Below are positions 9,171 to 16,884 of a stretch of 64,000 bases of DNA, one piece after another. The DNA comes from Sphingobacterium chuzhouense (GTDB lineage: Bacteria; Bacteroidota; Bacteroidia; Sphingobacteriales; Sphingobacteriaceae): the NCBI RefSeq assembly GCF_014692525.1, contig NZ_JACNYL010000004.1, forward strand, positions 124,001 to 188,000. The letters are read 5' to 3'. The first letter of the stretch is position 1. The number at the start of each line of letters is the position of its first letter. The notes below the pieces were generated by a model. The model worked only from the letters and a program-made list of their open reading frames with translations, ran no database searches and was not told the DNA's origin. Both the position numbers and the translations under genes were made by a program.

Positions 9171-10577
9171 ATGTTAGATATGAATGTAAAACAGAGGACG
9201 ATACAATCTGAAATATCCATTTCAGGAATAGGACTGCATACAGGTAAAGCCGTGAACGTAACGATTAAACCTGCACCTGAATTTCATTGGTATAAATTTA
9301 AAAGAGTAGATCTGGAAGGTGGACCGATCGTCGCCGTGGATGCAGATAATGTGTCTGATACATCACGTGGTACGACCATTACCCAAAATGGAGCATCGAT
9401 CAGTACTATAGAACACCTAATGGCTGCTTTAGTTGGACTTCAGATCGATAATGTTCTAATTGAAATAGATGGTCCGGAAGTTCCTATTTTAGATGGTAGC
9501 TCCAGGATTTTTGTAGAGAAGTTAGTAGAAGCTGGCTTTATAGATCAAGAAGCGGATAGAGACTACTACGAAATCCAGGACAATATCGTTTACGTGGAGA
9601 AAGATAGAAAAGTTGAGATTATCGCGATGCCCTTGGATGGCTATCGCTTGACTTGTATGATTGATTTTAATTCTCCTGTACTAGGTAGCCAACATGCCTC
9701 TATCAGCAATATTACGGAATTCAAGAATGAAATTTCTGGCTCAAGGACATTCTGCTTCTTACATGAATTAGAAAGTTTGGTTAACCATAATTTAATCAAA
9801 GGAGGAGATCTATCTAATGCTATCGTTATTGTGGATAAAGAGGTAAGTAAAGAAGAGTTGGATAAATTATCGGGATTATTTAACAAATCGGTGGAAGTTG
9901 CTAGCGAAGGAATTTTGGATAATATCCAATTGCGTTACCAAAATGAGCCCGCACGACATAAATTGTTGGATATGATCGGTGACCTAGCATTAGTTGGACG
10001 TCCTTTGAAAGGACATATTATGGCTGCCCGTCCGGGACATGCTGCGAATGCTGCTTTCGCGAAGAAAATAAAAGCACAAATCAAGAAAGATAAGAATCGT
10101 AAAAACTTAAAAGTTTACGATCCGAATATGACACCGGTTTACGATACGGTGCAAATCATGAAGATATTACCGCATCGTCAACCGATGTTGATGGTCGATA
10201 AAATTTTAGAGTTGTCAGAAACACATGTCGTAGGGTTAAAAAACGTTACGATGAATGAAGACATTTTTATGGGACATTTTCCCGAAGCTCCAGTATTCCC
10301 AGGAGTATTACAGATTGAAGCCATGGCACAAACAGGAGGTATTTTGGTGCTAAATACAGTTCCTGATCCAGAAAATTGGCTTACACTGTTCCTAAAAATA
10401 GAAAATGCTCGTTTTAAGAATCAAGTGACTCCCGGTGATACGATTATTTTCAGTTGTGAGTTGCTGGAACCTATTCGTCGGGGAATTGCCAGAATGAAGG
10501 GGGTAGGCATGGTAGGCGACAAGGTAGTGAGTGAAGCGGAGCTTATGGCTCAAATTGTAAAAGTAAAAGGTAATTAG
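9171..10577 (+). CDS. lpxC: Bifunctional UDP-3-O-acyl-GlcNAc deacetylase / 3-hydroxyacyl-ACP dehydratase LpxC-FabZ
   Basis: 468 residues, a fusion known from Bacteroidota. Residues 1 to about 315 are LpxC: ISISGIGLHTGK, zinc His in TIEHLMAAL, and the zinc/catalytic block RHKLLDMIGDLALVGRPLKGH. Residues about 325-468 are FabZ: active-site His in ILPHRQPMLMVDKI and Glu in VFPGVLQIEAMAQ. LpxC commits UDP-acyl-GlcNAc to lipid A; FabZ dehydrates 3-hydroxyacyl-ACP, so the fusion joins enzymes competing for one acyl pool. ATG at 9180 (MNVKQRT) is an equally good start. The stop is 1 nt before lpxA. Confidence 0.96.
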   Translation: MLDMNVKQRTIQSEISISGIGLHTGKAVNVTIKPAPEFHWYKFKRVDLEGGPIVAVDADNVSDTSRGTTITQNGASISTIEHLMAALVGLQIDNVLIEIDGPEVPILDGSSRIFVEKLVEAGFIDQEADRDYYEIQDNIVYVEKDRKVEIIAMPLDGYRLTCMIDFNSPVLGSQHASISNITEFKNEISGSRTFCFLHELESLVNHNLIKGGDLSNAIVIVDKEVSKEELDKLSGLFNKSVEVASEGILDNIQLRYQNEPARHKLLDMIGDLALVGRPLKGHIMAARPGHAANAAFAKKIKAQIKKDKNRKNLKVYDPNMTPVYDTVQIMKILPHRQPMLMVDKILELSETHVVGLKNVTMNEDIFMGHFPEAPVFPGVLQIEAMAQTGGILVLNTVPDPENWLTLFLKIENARFKNQVTPGDTIIFSCELLEPIRRGIARMKGVGMVGDKVVSEAELMAQIVKVKGN

Positions 10578-10578
10578 C

Positions 10579-11376
10579 ATGATACAACCGTTATCATACA
10601 TACATCCCGAAGCTAAGATAGCACAAAACGTGGTGGTAGAACCGTTCTCCACCATCCATCGGGACGTAGAAATTGGAGAGGGTACTTGGATTGGGTCCAA
10701 TGTTACCATCATGAATGGAGCCCGCATTGGAAAGAACTGCCGCATTTTTCCAGGATCTGTTATCTCGGGTGAGCCACAGGATTTAAAATTCGAAGGCGAG
10801 ATTACGACTGCCGAGATTGGAGACAATACAACAATTCGGGAATGTGTGACTATCAACCGAGGTACAAAGGACCGATACAAAACGGTAATTGGGAAAAATT
10901 GCCTTATCCAGGCGTATAGCCATATCGCCCATGATTGTTTAGTAGGAGATAATTGTATCTTCTCTAACTCCAGTACACTGGCGGGGCACATTACTGTTGG
11001 AGACTATGTTGTTCTCGCAGGGATGGTCGCGGTACATCAATTTTGTAAAATCGGATCGCATGCCTTTGTAACAGGGGGTACGTTGGTGAGAAAAGATGTG
11101 CCACCATTTATAAAAGCGGCAAGGGAGCCCATTGCTTATGCTGGTATTAATTCCGTTGGACTACGTCGTAGAGGATTTAGCACGGAAGAAATTACAGAAA
11201 TACAGGATATCTACCGCGTATTATTTGTACAGCACCGCAATCTGACAAAAGCACTGGATTTAGTCGAAGCGGAATTCACACCGACAGAATTGCGTGATGA
11301 AATACTTTCTTTTGTACGTAATTCCAATCGAGGCGTAATTAAGGGTTTTAATCAGGGAAGAACCTCCACACTTTAA
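10579..11376 (+). CDS. lpxA: Acyl-ACP--UDP-N-acetylglucosamine O-acyltransferase LpxA
   Basis: 265 residues, normal length. Hexapeptide-repeat beta-helix through about residue 190 (FSTIHRDVEIGEGTWIGSN and the SGEPQDLKFEGE block), catalytic His in SHIAHDCLVGDN, and the LpxA-type C-terminal helical domain beginning INSVGLRRRGFS. It transfers a 3-hydroxyacyl chain to UDP-GlcNAc, the first lipid A step. Its ATG starts 1 nt after the lpxC/fabZ stop, indicating tight coupling. Confidence 0.96.
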   Translation: MIQPLSYIHPEAKIAQNVVVEPFSTIHRDVEIGEGTWIGSNVTIMNGARIGKNCRIFPGSVISGEPQDLKFEGEITTAEIGDNTTIRECVTINRGTKDRYKTVIGKNCLIQAYSHIAHDCLVGDNCIFSNSSTLAGHITVGDYVVLAGMVAVHQFCKIGSHAFVTGGTLVRKDVPPFIKAAREPIAYAGINSVGLRRRGFSTEEITEIQDIYRVLFVQHRNLTKALDLVEAEFTPTELRDEILSFVRNSNRGVIKGFNQGRTSTL

Positions 11377-11387
11377 AAAAGCACTTA

Positions 11388-12032
11388 TTGAGTATAACTT
11401 TACAAAATTTAGGTAGACGGTATAACAGAGAATGGATTTTTCGCCATATAGATTATACCTTTTCATTCGGCAAAAAATATGCGGTACTGGGACCAAATGG
11501 ATCTGGAAAATCTACATTATTAAAAATGATTTGTGGAAGTCTTGCACCGAGTGAAGGAAAAATCACCTACGAAAATATAAGTGCCGAATCTGTCCTCCCG
11601 GAAAATGTTTATCAACAATTGACGATTGCAGCTCCTTACATGGAGTTGGTTGAAGAGTTTACACTGAGGGAGCTCATTGCATTTCATTTCAAATTCAAAT
11701 CCTGCCTTCCCGGATTTAATCTGGAAGAAGTTGTTAAGACGTTGCATTTAGAAAAAGCCCTGGATAAAGAAATTCGTTTTTTCTCTTCGGGGATGAAACA
11801 ACGTGTTAAGCTGGCATTGGCGTGCTGTTCAGGTAGTAGTATAGTACTGCTTGATGAACCTATGAGTAATTTGGATGCCGCTGGAGAGGATTGGTATCTG
11901 TCATTGATAGACCGTACCATCAATGCCGATCGGATATTGATTATAGCTTCCAATCAGGAGAAAGAATACGCTTTTTGTGATGAGCAAATAGATATAATTT
12001 CTTATAAACAGGAGAAATTATCGTTTTTATAA
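11388..12032 (+). CDS. Orphan ABC ATPase subunit with altered H-loop
   Basis: 214 residues, a lone nucleotide-binding domain. Walker A GPNGSGKST is at about 36-44, the signature is FSSGMKQR instead of LSGGQ, and Walker B is IVLLDEP. The usual switch His after Walker B is replaced: the segment reads IIASNQEKE. The start is TTG at 11388, 11 nt after lpxA; the first residues (SITLQNLGRRYN) align with the normal ABC N-terminus. No permease is adjacent. Position between lpxA and efp suggests an envelope-linked ATPase, but the partner is unknown. Confidence 0.75.
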   Translation: MSITLQNLGRRYNREWIFRHIDYTFSFGKKYAVLGPNGSGKSTLLKMICGSLAPSEGKITYENISAESVLPENVYQQLTIAAPYMELVEEFTLRELIAFHFKFKSCLPGFNLEEVVKTLHLEKALDKEIRFFSSGMKQRVKLALACCSGSSIVLLDEPMSNLDAAGEDWYLSLIDRTINADRILIIASNQEKEYAFCDEQIDIISYKQEKLSFL

Positions 12033-12047
12033 GAAGTGGATAATTCG

Positions 12048-12055
12048 TACTTTTG
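12048..12055 (+). promoter_or_regulatory. Candidate -7 promoter element for efp
   Basis: TACTTTTG matches TAnnTTTG, with a T-rich stretch (gTTTTT) about 20 nt upstream at the -33 position. It places the transcript start near 12062, downstream of a GTG at 12036 and upstream of the ATG at 12081, so it supports the 12081 start of efp. Confidence 0.5.
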
Positions 12056-12080
12056 TTATACTAAACTCAAATATATCGTT

Positions 12081-12641
12081 ATGTCAAAAGCATCTGAAGT
12101 AAAATCAGGAAATATACTTCGTTTCAATGGAGAGCTAGTTACCGTAGAAGAATATATTCACCGTACCCCCGGAAATTTGCGTGCATTTTATCAAGCGAGA
12201 ATGCGTAATGTGCGTACAGGTAAATTGGTAGAATACCGCTTTAGAACAGACGAAGAGGTGGAGATTGCCCGTGTAGAGACGAACGATTATCAGTATTTGT
12301 ATGATGACGCGGATTTCTTCGTCGTTATGGATAACAATACCTACGAACAATTTAACATTCCAAAAGCATTGTTCGGTGATGCGGCGCGATTTTTGAAAGA
12401 GGGTATGAACGTGTTAGTTGCATTTGAAAGCGATGAACCTATTATGGCAAGTCTACCCGCATCTGTCGAATTGGAGATAACATATACGGAGCCTGCTGTA
12501 AAAGGTGATACATCAACAAACGCTTTGAAAAATGCAACGGTGGAAACGGGAGTGGAGATTCGTGTGCCTTTGTTCATCAATCAAGGAGATAAAGTGAAAG
12601 TGGATACGCGTACCGGAGATTATATCGAACGTGTAAAATAA
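12081..12641 (+). CDS. efp: Elongation factor P
   Basis: 186 residues from ATG 12081; a GTG at 12036 would add 15 unconserved residues and lies upstream of the candidate promoter. Three beta-barrel domains are recognisable, with the family C-terminus (TNALKNATVETGVEIRVPLFINQGDKVKVDTRTGDY). EF-P binds between the P and E sites and rescues ribosomes stalled at polyproline. The tip of the domain I loop, normally PGKG with a modified Lys (or Arg in some groups), reads HRTPGNLRAF here, so Asn32 replaces the usual basic residue. A strong terminator follows. Confidence 0.96.
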   Translation: MSKASEVKSGNILRFNGELVTVEEYIHRTPGNLRAFYQARMRNVRTGKLVEYRFRTDEEVEIARVETNDYQYLYDDADFFVVMDNNTYEQFNIPKALFGDAARFLKEGMNVLVAFESDEPIMASLPASVELEITYTEPAVKGDTSTNALKNATVETGVEIRVPLFINQGDKVKVDTRTGDYIERVK

Positions 12642-12664
12642 AATATTAGGTTTAGGTTGATTAT

Positions 12665-12702
12665 ACGGTCTTGTTCGCCTCTCAGGCGCAAGGCCGTTTT
12701 TT
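12665..12702 (+). terminator. Rho-independent terminator after efp
   Basis: ACGGTCTTG pairs with CAAGGCCGT (one G-U), with an inner CGCCT/AGGCG stem, followed by TTTTTT. It separates efp from the cyclo-ligase gene. Confidence 0.9.
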
Positions 12703-12714
12703 GTAAACGAGTGT

Positions 12715-13287
12715 ATGACAAAAGCAGAACTACGGAGAAATTATAAACGAAAACGTTCTCTTCTATCAGAAGCGCAGATCAGTTCGTTCAATGCCGGCAT
12801 ATTGAACCAACTTTTACAATTTGATTGGAGCGGAAATCACTACATCCACACGTTTTTGCCCATCGTGGGACAAAACGAGCCAGATATGTGGTCGTTTATA
12901 ACAAATATTCGGGTATATTATCCCGATATACACATTGTTATTAGCCGTTCTGAACTGAAAGACCACGCTATGAAACATTTTCTGCTAGCCGATAATGTGT
13001 TGCTAGAAGAAAATGTTTGGGGAATTGTAGAACCTGTTGACGGAGAAACGGTAGCCGAAACACTATTGGATGTCGTATTAGTGCCCTTATTGATCGTAGA
13101 CAAAGCAGGCAACCGGGTAGGGTACGGAAAGGGGTTTTACGACCGTTTTTTAGCAAAATGTCGACCTGATTGTAAAAAAATAGGGATATCGCTCTTTGCA
13201 CCTGTCGAAAAAATCGATGATGTAGACCCCTTGGATATACCTTTGGATATCGTGGTAACGCCTAATCTTACTTATATAATATCCTAA
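12715..13287 (+). CDS. 5-formyltetrahydrofolate cyclo-ligase
   Basis: 190 residues. ATP-binding residues near the N-terminus (MTKAELRRNYKRKR) and the C-terminal signature GYGKGFYDRFLAKC followed by IGISLF identify the family, which converts 5-formyl-THF to 5,10-methenyl-THF. Its 3' end overlaps the convergent serB-like gene by 20 nt. Confidence 0.9.
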   Translation: MTKAELRRNYKRKRSLLSEAQISSFNAGILNQLLQFDWSGNHYIHTFLPIVGQNEPDMWSFITNIRVYYPDIHIVISRSELKDHAMKHFLLADNVLLEENVWGIVEPVDGETVAETLLDVVLVPLLIVDKAGNRVGYGKGFYDRFLAKCRPDCKKIGISLFAPVEKIDDVDPLDIPLDIVVTPNLTYIIS

Positions 13288-14563
13288 ACTTTATCGTGTT
13301 GTCGATCTGTTTTAATTGCTTTAAAACATTTCTATCATATGCGGTGTGGATATCCGTAACTGCATAGCCAATTTCTCCTTTTGTCATTAGAAATTGTGAA
13401 ATGATATTGATGTCATTTTCGGCATATACATTGTTTATCTGCGCCATGATACCCGGTACGTTTTTGTGAATATGCAACAGACGGTGTGCTTGTGTAAGGC
13501 GAGGCAATATCAAATTTGGGAAGTTTCGGCTCATGTAGGTATCTCCATTGTTAATGAAATCTGCCATGCGTCTTGGGATAAATTCCGCATTACGTTTTTT
13601 CTGTTTTTTATCATCGAAGACGACAATGCCTTTTTCGGTACATATTTTTTTGCTCACATATCCTTTTATATCACCTAGATAGCCAATAGTTTTTAATTTG
13701 TCAGCTTGAGATAGCTGTTCGTCATCAATACGTATGCCGTCAGCTAACAAAAGTAAACCTACATCTTTAGTGTATTTGTCTTCGAAGGTATCTTTTACTC
13801 GAACAGAGAAGCCATCCCTTTTTAAAATATGGACAGCAATTTCTGGAACTTCACCCACTATAAGGCACAGAATACGGTTTTTAGGATAAGAAATAGCACG
13901 CGGAAGATCATTTACATATAAGAACTCATCGAAGCTTGGCGTGATGTGATCGGCTTTATCCGTCACACTTTTGCGGGAGATATTCTCCGTAAAAGCGAAG
14001 AACTTTTCAATCAGCCCCGATTCCTTTAACTGGAAATCCGAATAACCATCACCAATGCCGAATATCCTGCCGTCCAATTTGAGTTCGTTAAGCAGTTTAA
14101 CTTTACCACCTTCATCCGAAAGCGGATTGTTTTCATCATATCCGATAATATTGCCCTCTTTATCAAACTTGAATGTATTGGCATAAATATTTTCTTTCTG
14201 GATATGATATGGTGTTACGACGGGCGTAATGAACTCCTTGAATCCACCCGACACAATCAATGCCGTATCTTTATGTTTTTTAAAAAATTCTTTATTTCGA
14301 CCAAACGATAGGGAAACCTTTTTTTTCAGATGGGTTACCAGTTTTTCCAAATGGCTTTTATTTGCATTCAAGAGTTGGACACGCCCCGTTAGACTCTCCC
14401 GAAAGGAAATCTTTCCTTCCATAGCGAGGTTGGTATAGTCTTCTATTTGTTGATAGATTTGATCCCTGTCAGGGTGGTTTTCTAAGGATATTCTTGCTAA
14501 TTCATCTAAAGCTTCGACTTGTGTGAACGTGCTGTCGAAATCGATGATGTAATAATTCTTCAT
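13268..14563 (-). CDS. serB: Phosphoserine phosphatase fused to a vestigial SerA C-terminus (SerA catalytic core missing)
   Basis: 431 residues. Residues 1 to about 225 are a SerB-type HAD phosphatase: nucleophile motif DFDST at 8-12, VSGGFKEF and GDGYSDF, all intact. From about residue 235 the sequence follows the pattern of Bacteroidota SerB-SerA fusion proteins (RAISYPKNRI, then a short substrate-domain piece), but the whole NAD-binding/catalytic part of phosphoglycerate dehydrogenase is absent: there is no GxGxxG and no catalytic Arg/Glu/His. The sequence jumps to the SerA tail (RMADFINNGDTYMSRNFPN) and an ACT domain (HIHKNVPGIMAQINNVY, YAVTDIHTAYD). It probably makes serine from phosphoserine, perhaps with serine sensing by ACT. 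Start overlaps the epimerase stop as ATGA. Confidence 0.85.
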   Translation of the reverse strand: MKNYYIIDFDSTFTQVEALDELARISLENHPDRDQIYQQIEDYTNLAMEGKISFRESLTGRVQLLNANKSHLEKLVTHLKKKVSLSFGRNKEFFKKHKDTALIVSGGFKEFITPVVTPYHIQKENIYANTFKFDKEGNIIGYDENNPLSDEGGKVKLLNELKLDGRIFGIGDGYSDFQLKESGLIEKFFAFTENISRKSVTDKADHITPSFDEFLYVNDLPRAISYPKNRILCLIVGEVPEIAVHILKRDGFSVRVKDTFEDKYTKDVGLLLLADGIRIDDEQLSQADKLKTIGYLGDIKGYVSKKICTEKGIVVFDDKKQKKRNAEFIPRRMADFINNGDTYMSRNFPNLILPRLTQAHRLLHIHKNVPGIMAQINNVYAENDINIISQFLMTKGEIGYAVTDIHTAYDRNVLKQLKQIDNTIKFRILYK

Positions 14564-15534
14564 TTATAAGTTTTAAAATCAATACTCATTTCTTTCAAAG
14601 TTAAATCAACGGGTTTAAAGCAGTATCCTGTAGTGTCGGTCACTTTCTTATTCGAATAGGCCAGATGAGAAGCCGAAGCTTTAGCAGTTTCGCGTGTTAA
14701 TGCCGGGCGACCTCCTTTGAAAAAGGCGATAATTTTGGCTACCCTCCAAGCGATGCTAAGCATAAAAGGTATGGCCTTAATCGTTGGCGCCGGTTTGTCT
14801 AATAACGCAGCAATACGTTCCAATAAATTTTTATTGGAGAGGTTCTCACTATTGAGTACAAAACGTTCACCGCTGATAGCACGATTATTCATTAACAGTA
14901 TCATAATTTTGACAACATCTTCCACATCGACAATGCCCACTGTTCCGGGAGGATATACTTTTATTCCATTTTGAATTAAGTTAAAGATTGCTCCAGAAGC
15001 TTTTTTACCAGGACCCACACCCATAATGACGGATGGATTGACGATAATAGCGTCCAATCCTTCCATGATACCGCGCCATACCTCCATTTCGCTCTCATAT
15101 TTGGAGCGTGCATATTTGGAATGGTCTGCACCATCATCCCATTTACTCTGTTCAGAAATCAATTCACCCAATTTCGGCGAGCCCAAAGCCGCGATAGAAC
15201 TTACGTGTACTAACCGTGCACCGTGTTCCAAACAAAGGTTGACGATGTGTTTGGTACCCTCAATATTAGTATGTAGCATACTCGCCCAGTCCTCTTTTTG
15301 GTAGGATATTTTAGCAGCACAATGATATACTTGTGTTATCCCATTAAAAGCGTCCGCTAAAGCAAAATAATCCGTTATATCAGCATGCAGCCATTCCACT
15401 AAGGAAGAAGAACGTAGTATTTCGGGGACTTCAGACTGTTCACGCTTGATCGCTAGAACAGCGTTCCCATCATCGATTAAGAACTTAATCAATGTGGATC
15501 CCAAAAAACCTGTTCCTCCTGTTACTAATATCAC
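14560..15534 (-). CDS. NAD(P)-dependent epimerase / extended SDR family protein
   Basis: 324 residues. Rossmann nucleotide-binding motif TGGTGFLGS at 5-13 and catalytic pair YxxxK in KYARSKYESE near residue 145, with an upstream Ser in HVSSIAALGSP. It belongs to the 3-beta-hydroxysteroid dehydrogenase / dihydroflavonol reductase-like branch of extended SDRs. The substrate cannot be read from sequence. It is the first gene of a two-gene unit with the serB-like gene (4-nt overlap). Confidence 0.82.
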   Translation of the reverse strand: MILVTGGTGFLGSTLIKFLIDDGNAVLAIKREQSEVPEILRSSSLVEWLHADITDYFALADAFNGITQVYHCAAKISYQKEDWASMLHTNIEGTKHIVNLCLEHGARLVHVSSIAALGSPKLGELISEQSKWDDGADHSKYARSKYESEMEVWRGIMEGLDAIIVNPSVIMGVGPGKKASGAIFNLIQNGIKVYPPGTVGIVDVEDVVKIMILLMNNRAISGERFVLNSENLSNKNLLERIAALLDKPAPTIKAIPFMLSIAWRVAKIIAFFKGGRPALTRETAKASASHLAYSNKKVTDTTGYCFKPVDLTLKEMSIDFKTYK

Positions 15535-15685
15535 CTATGTAGAATTGTAGTTGAATTGCTTCGCCCAAAGATAACCTATTGATACTGGGTTTGCAAGTAT
15601 AGGAAACCGGTATTTTTTATTCTTTACACAATTTGTGGAAACTTTCACTTTTGACTTTCAATTTCTAACCTTTTACTTTGTTAAT

Positions 15686-16873
15686 ATGTCTTTAGCTGAT
15701 TTCTTTACACCTATCTCGGTACAGGATTTTTGTTCTGGCACTGATTTTTATAACTCGCAATTTGGAAAAATTATACAAGCCTATGAGTTATCTTTCCCTG
15801 ATCTAGAAGATTCAGAAAAAAAGCCGCATATAGCCTTAGTGGGAGTTGAAGAGGAGCGGGCTTCTGTTAACAACGGGGGGACGAAGAAGTCGCCAAATGC
15901 CGTACGAAAACATTTTTACAATCTCTATCAAGGCGATTATGATGTGCGTATTGCTGATTTAGGGAATATTCAAGCCGGCGACACGATACAGGATACATAT
16001 ATCGCGTTGAAAACCGTAGTGGAAGAATTGGTGAAACAGGACATATTGCCTGTCATTATAGGCGGGGGGCAGGATCTTACCTATGCCCAATATACAGGCT
16101 ATGAGGGATTAGAACAACGCGTGGAAGTGGCTGTTATTGATGCTCGATTTGATTTGGATCAAGATCACGTAGAGAACACACCACTTAACTCCAATACGTA
16201 TCTCAATCATATTATCCTGCATCAACCGGACTATCTCTTTAATCTAAGTAACCTAGCCTATCAAACCTATTTAGTAAGTAAGGAGTCCATTAATATGTAT
16301 GATAAGCTATTTTTCAGTACCATGCGTATCGGGATGATGGCAGGGAAACTTGATCAGGCAGAACCATTGATTCGTGCTGCGGATATGGTCAGTTTTGATA
16401 TAAGTGCCATACGAGCTTCGGAAGCGCCGGGCAACGCTAATGCAAACCCAAATGGGTTATATGGAGATGAGGCTTGTCAATTGGCTCGATATGCGGGGAT
16501 GTCAGATAAATGTTCGTCGATCGGCTTTTACGAATATAACCCAACGTTCGATCCTATGGGACATACCGGTAGTCTGGTAGCCCAGATGATATGGTGTTTT
16601 ATTGACGGATTTTATAGCCGCAAAAACGATACGCCGGTTATTCCGAAATCGTCTTATATTATTTATCGTACCACATTAGAAAATGATGATTACGAGCTGG
16701 TTTTTGTTAAAAGTAAGAAATCCGACCGTTGGTGGATGCAGGTACCATATTTTGGCTCCAGGTCGGTCAACGAGCGCTATTATTGGGTACCATGTCGATA
16801 TGAAGATTATCAGCAAGCTGTAGGTGGTGATATGCCTGACCTTTGGTGGAAAACCCATCAAAAATTACAATAG
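15686..16873 (+). CDS. Arginase-fold (ureohydrolase-like) protein lacking the canonical metal histidines
   Basis: 395 residues from ATG 15686; an upstream start at 15635 adds 17 unlike-protein residues. Order of blocks is that of arginase / formimidoylglutamase: VIIGGGQDLT (family GGDHS), AVIDARFDLDQD (family DAHxD), and SFDISAIRASEAPG (family SxDxDxxDPxxxPG). Both metal-binding His positions are replaced (Gln and Arg) while several Asp remain. A C-terminal extension of about 75 residues (YELVFVKSKKSDRWWMQVPYF) is not part of classical arginases. It may bind ligands or metals differently; enzymatic ureohydrolase activity is doubtful. rmuC follows 11 nt after its stop. Confidence 0.75.
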   Translation: MSLADFFTPISVQDFCSGTDFYNSQFGKIIQAYELSFPDLEDSEKKPHIALVGVEEERASVNNGGTKKSPNAVRKHFYNLYQGDYDVRIADLGNIQAGDTIQDTYIALKTVVEELVKQDILPVIIGGGQDLTYAQYTGYEGLEQRVEVAVIDARFDLDQDHVENTPLNSNTYLNHIILHQPDYLFNLSNLAYQTYLVSKESINMYDKLFFSTMRIGMMAGKLDQAEPLIRAADMVSFDISAIRASEAPGNANANPNGLYGDEACQLARYAGMSDKCSSIGFYEYNPTFDPMGHTGSLVAQMIWCFIDGFYSRKNDTPVIPKSSYIIYRTTLENDDYELVFVKSKKSDRWWMQVPYFGSRSVNERYYWVPCRYEDYQQAVGGDMPDLWWKTHQKLQ

Positions 16874-16884
16874 AAACGGGATCT

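Noticed and set aside
12036-12080. GTG start extending efp by 15 residues
   Set aside because: Extension is unconserved and lies upstream of the candidate efp promoter; MSKASEVKSGN is the usual EF-P start.
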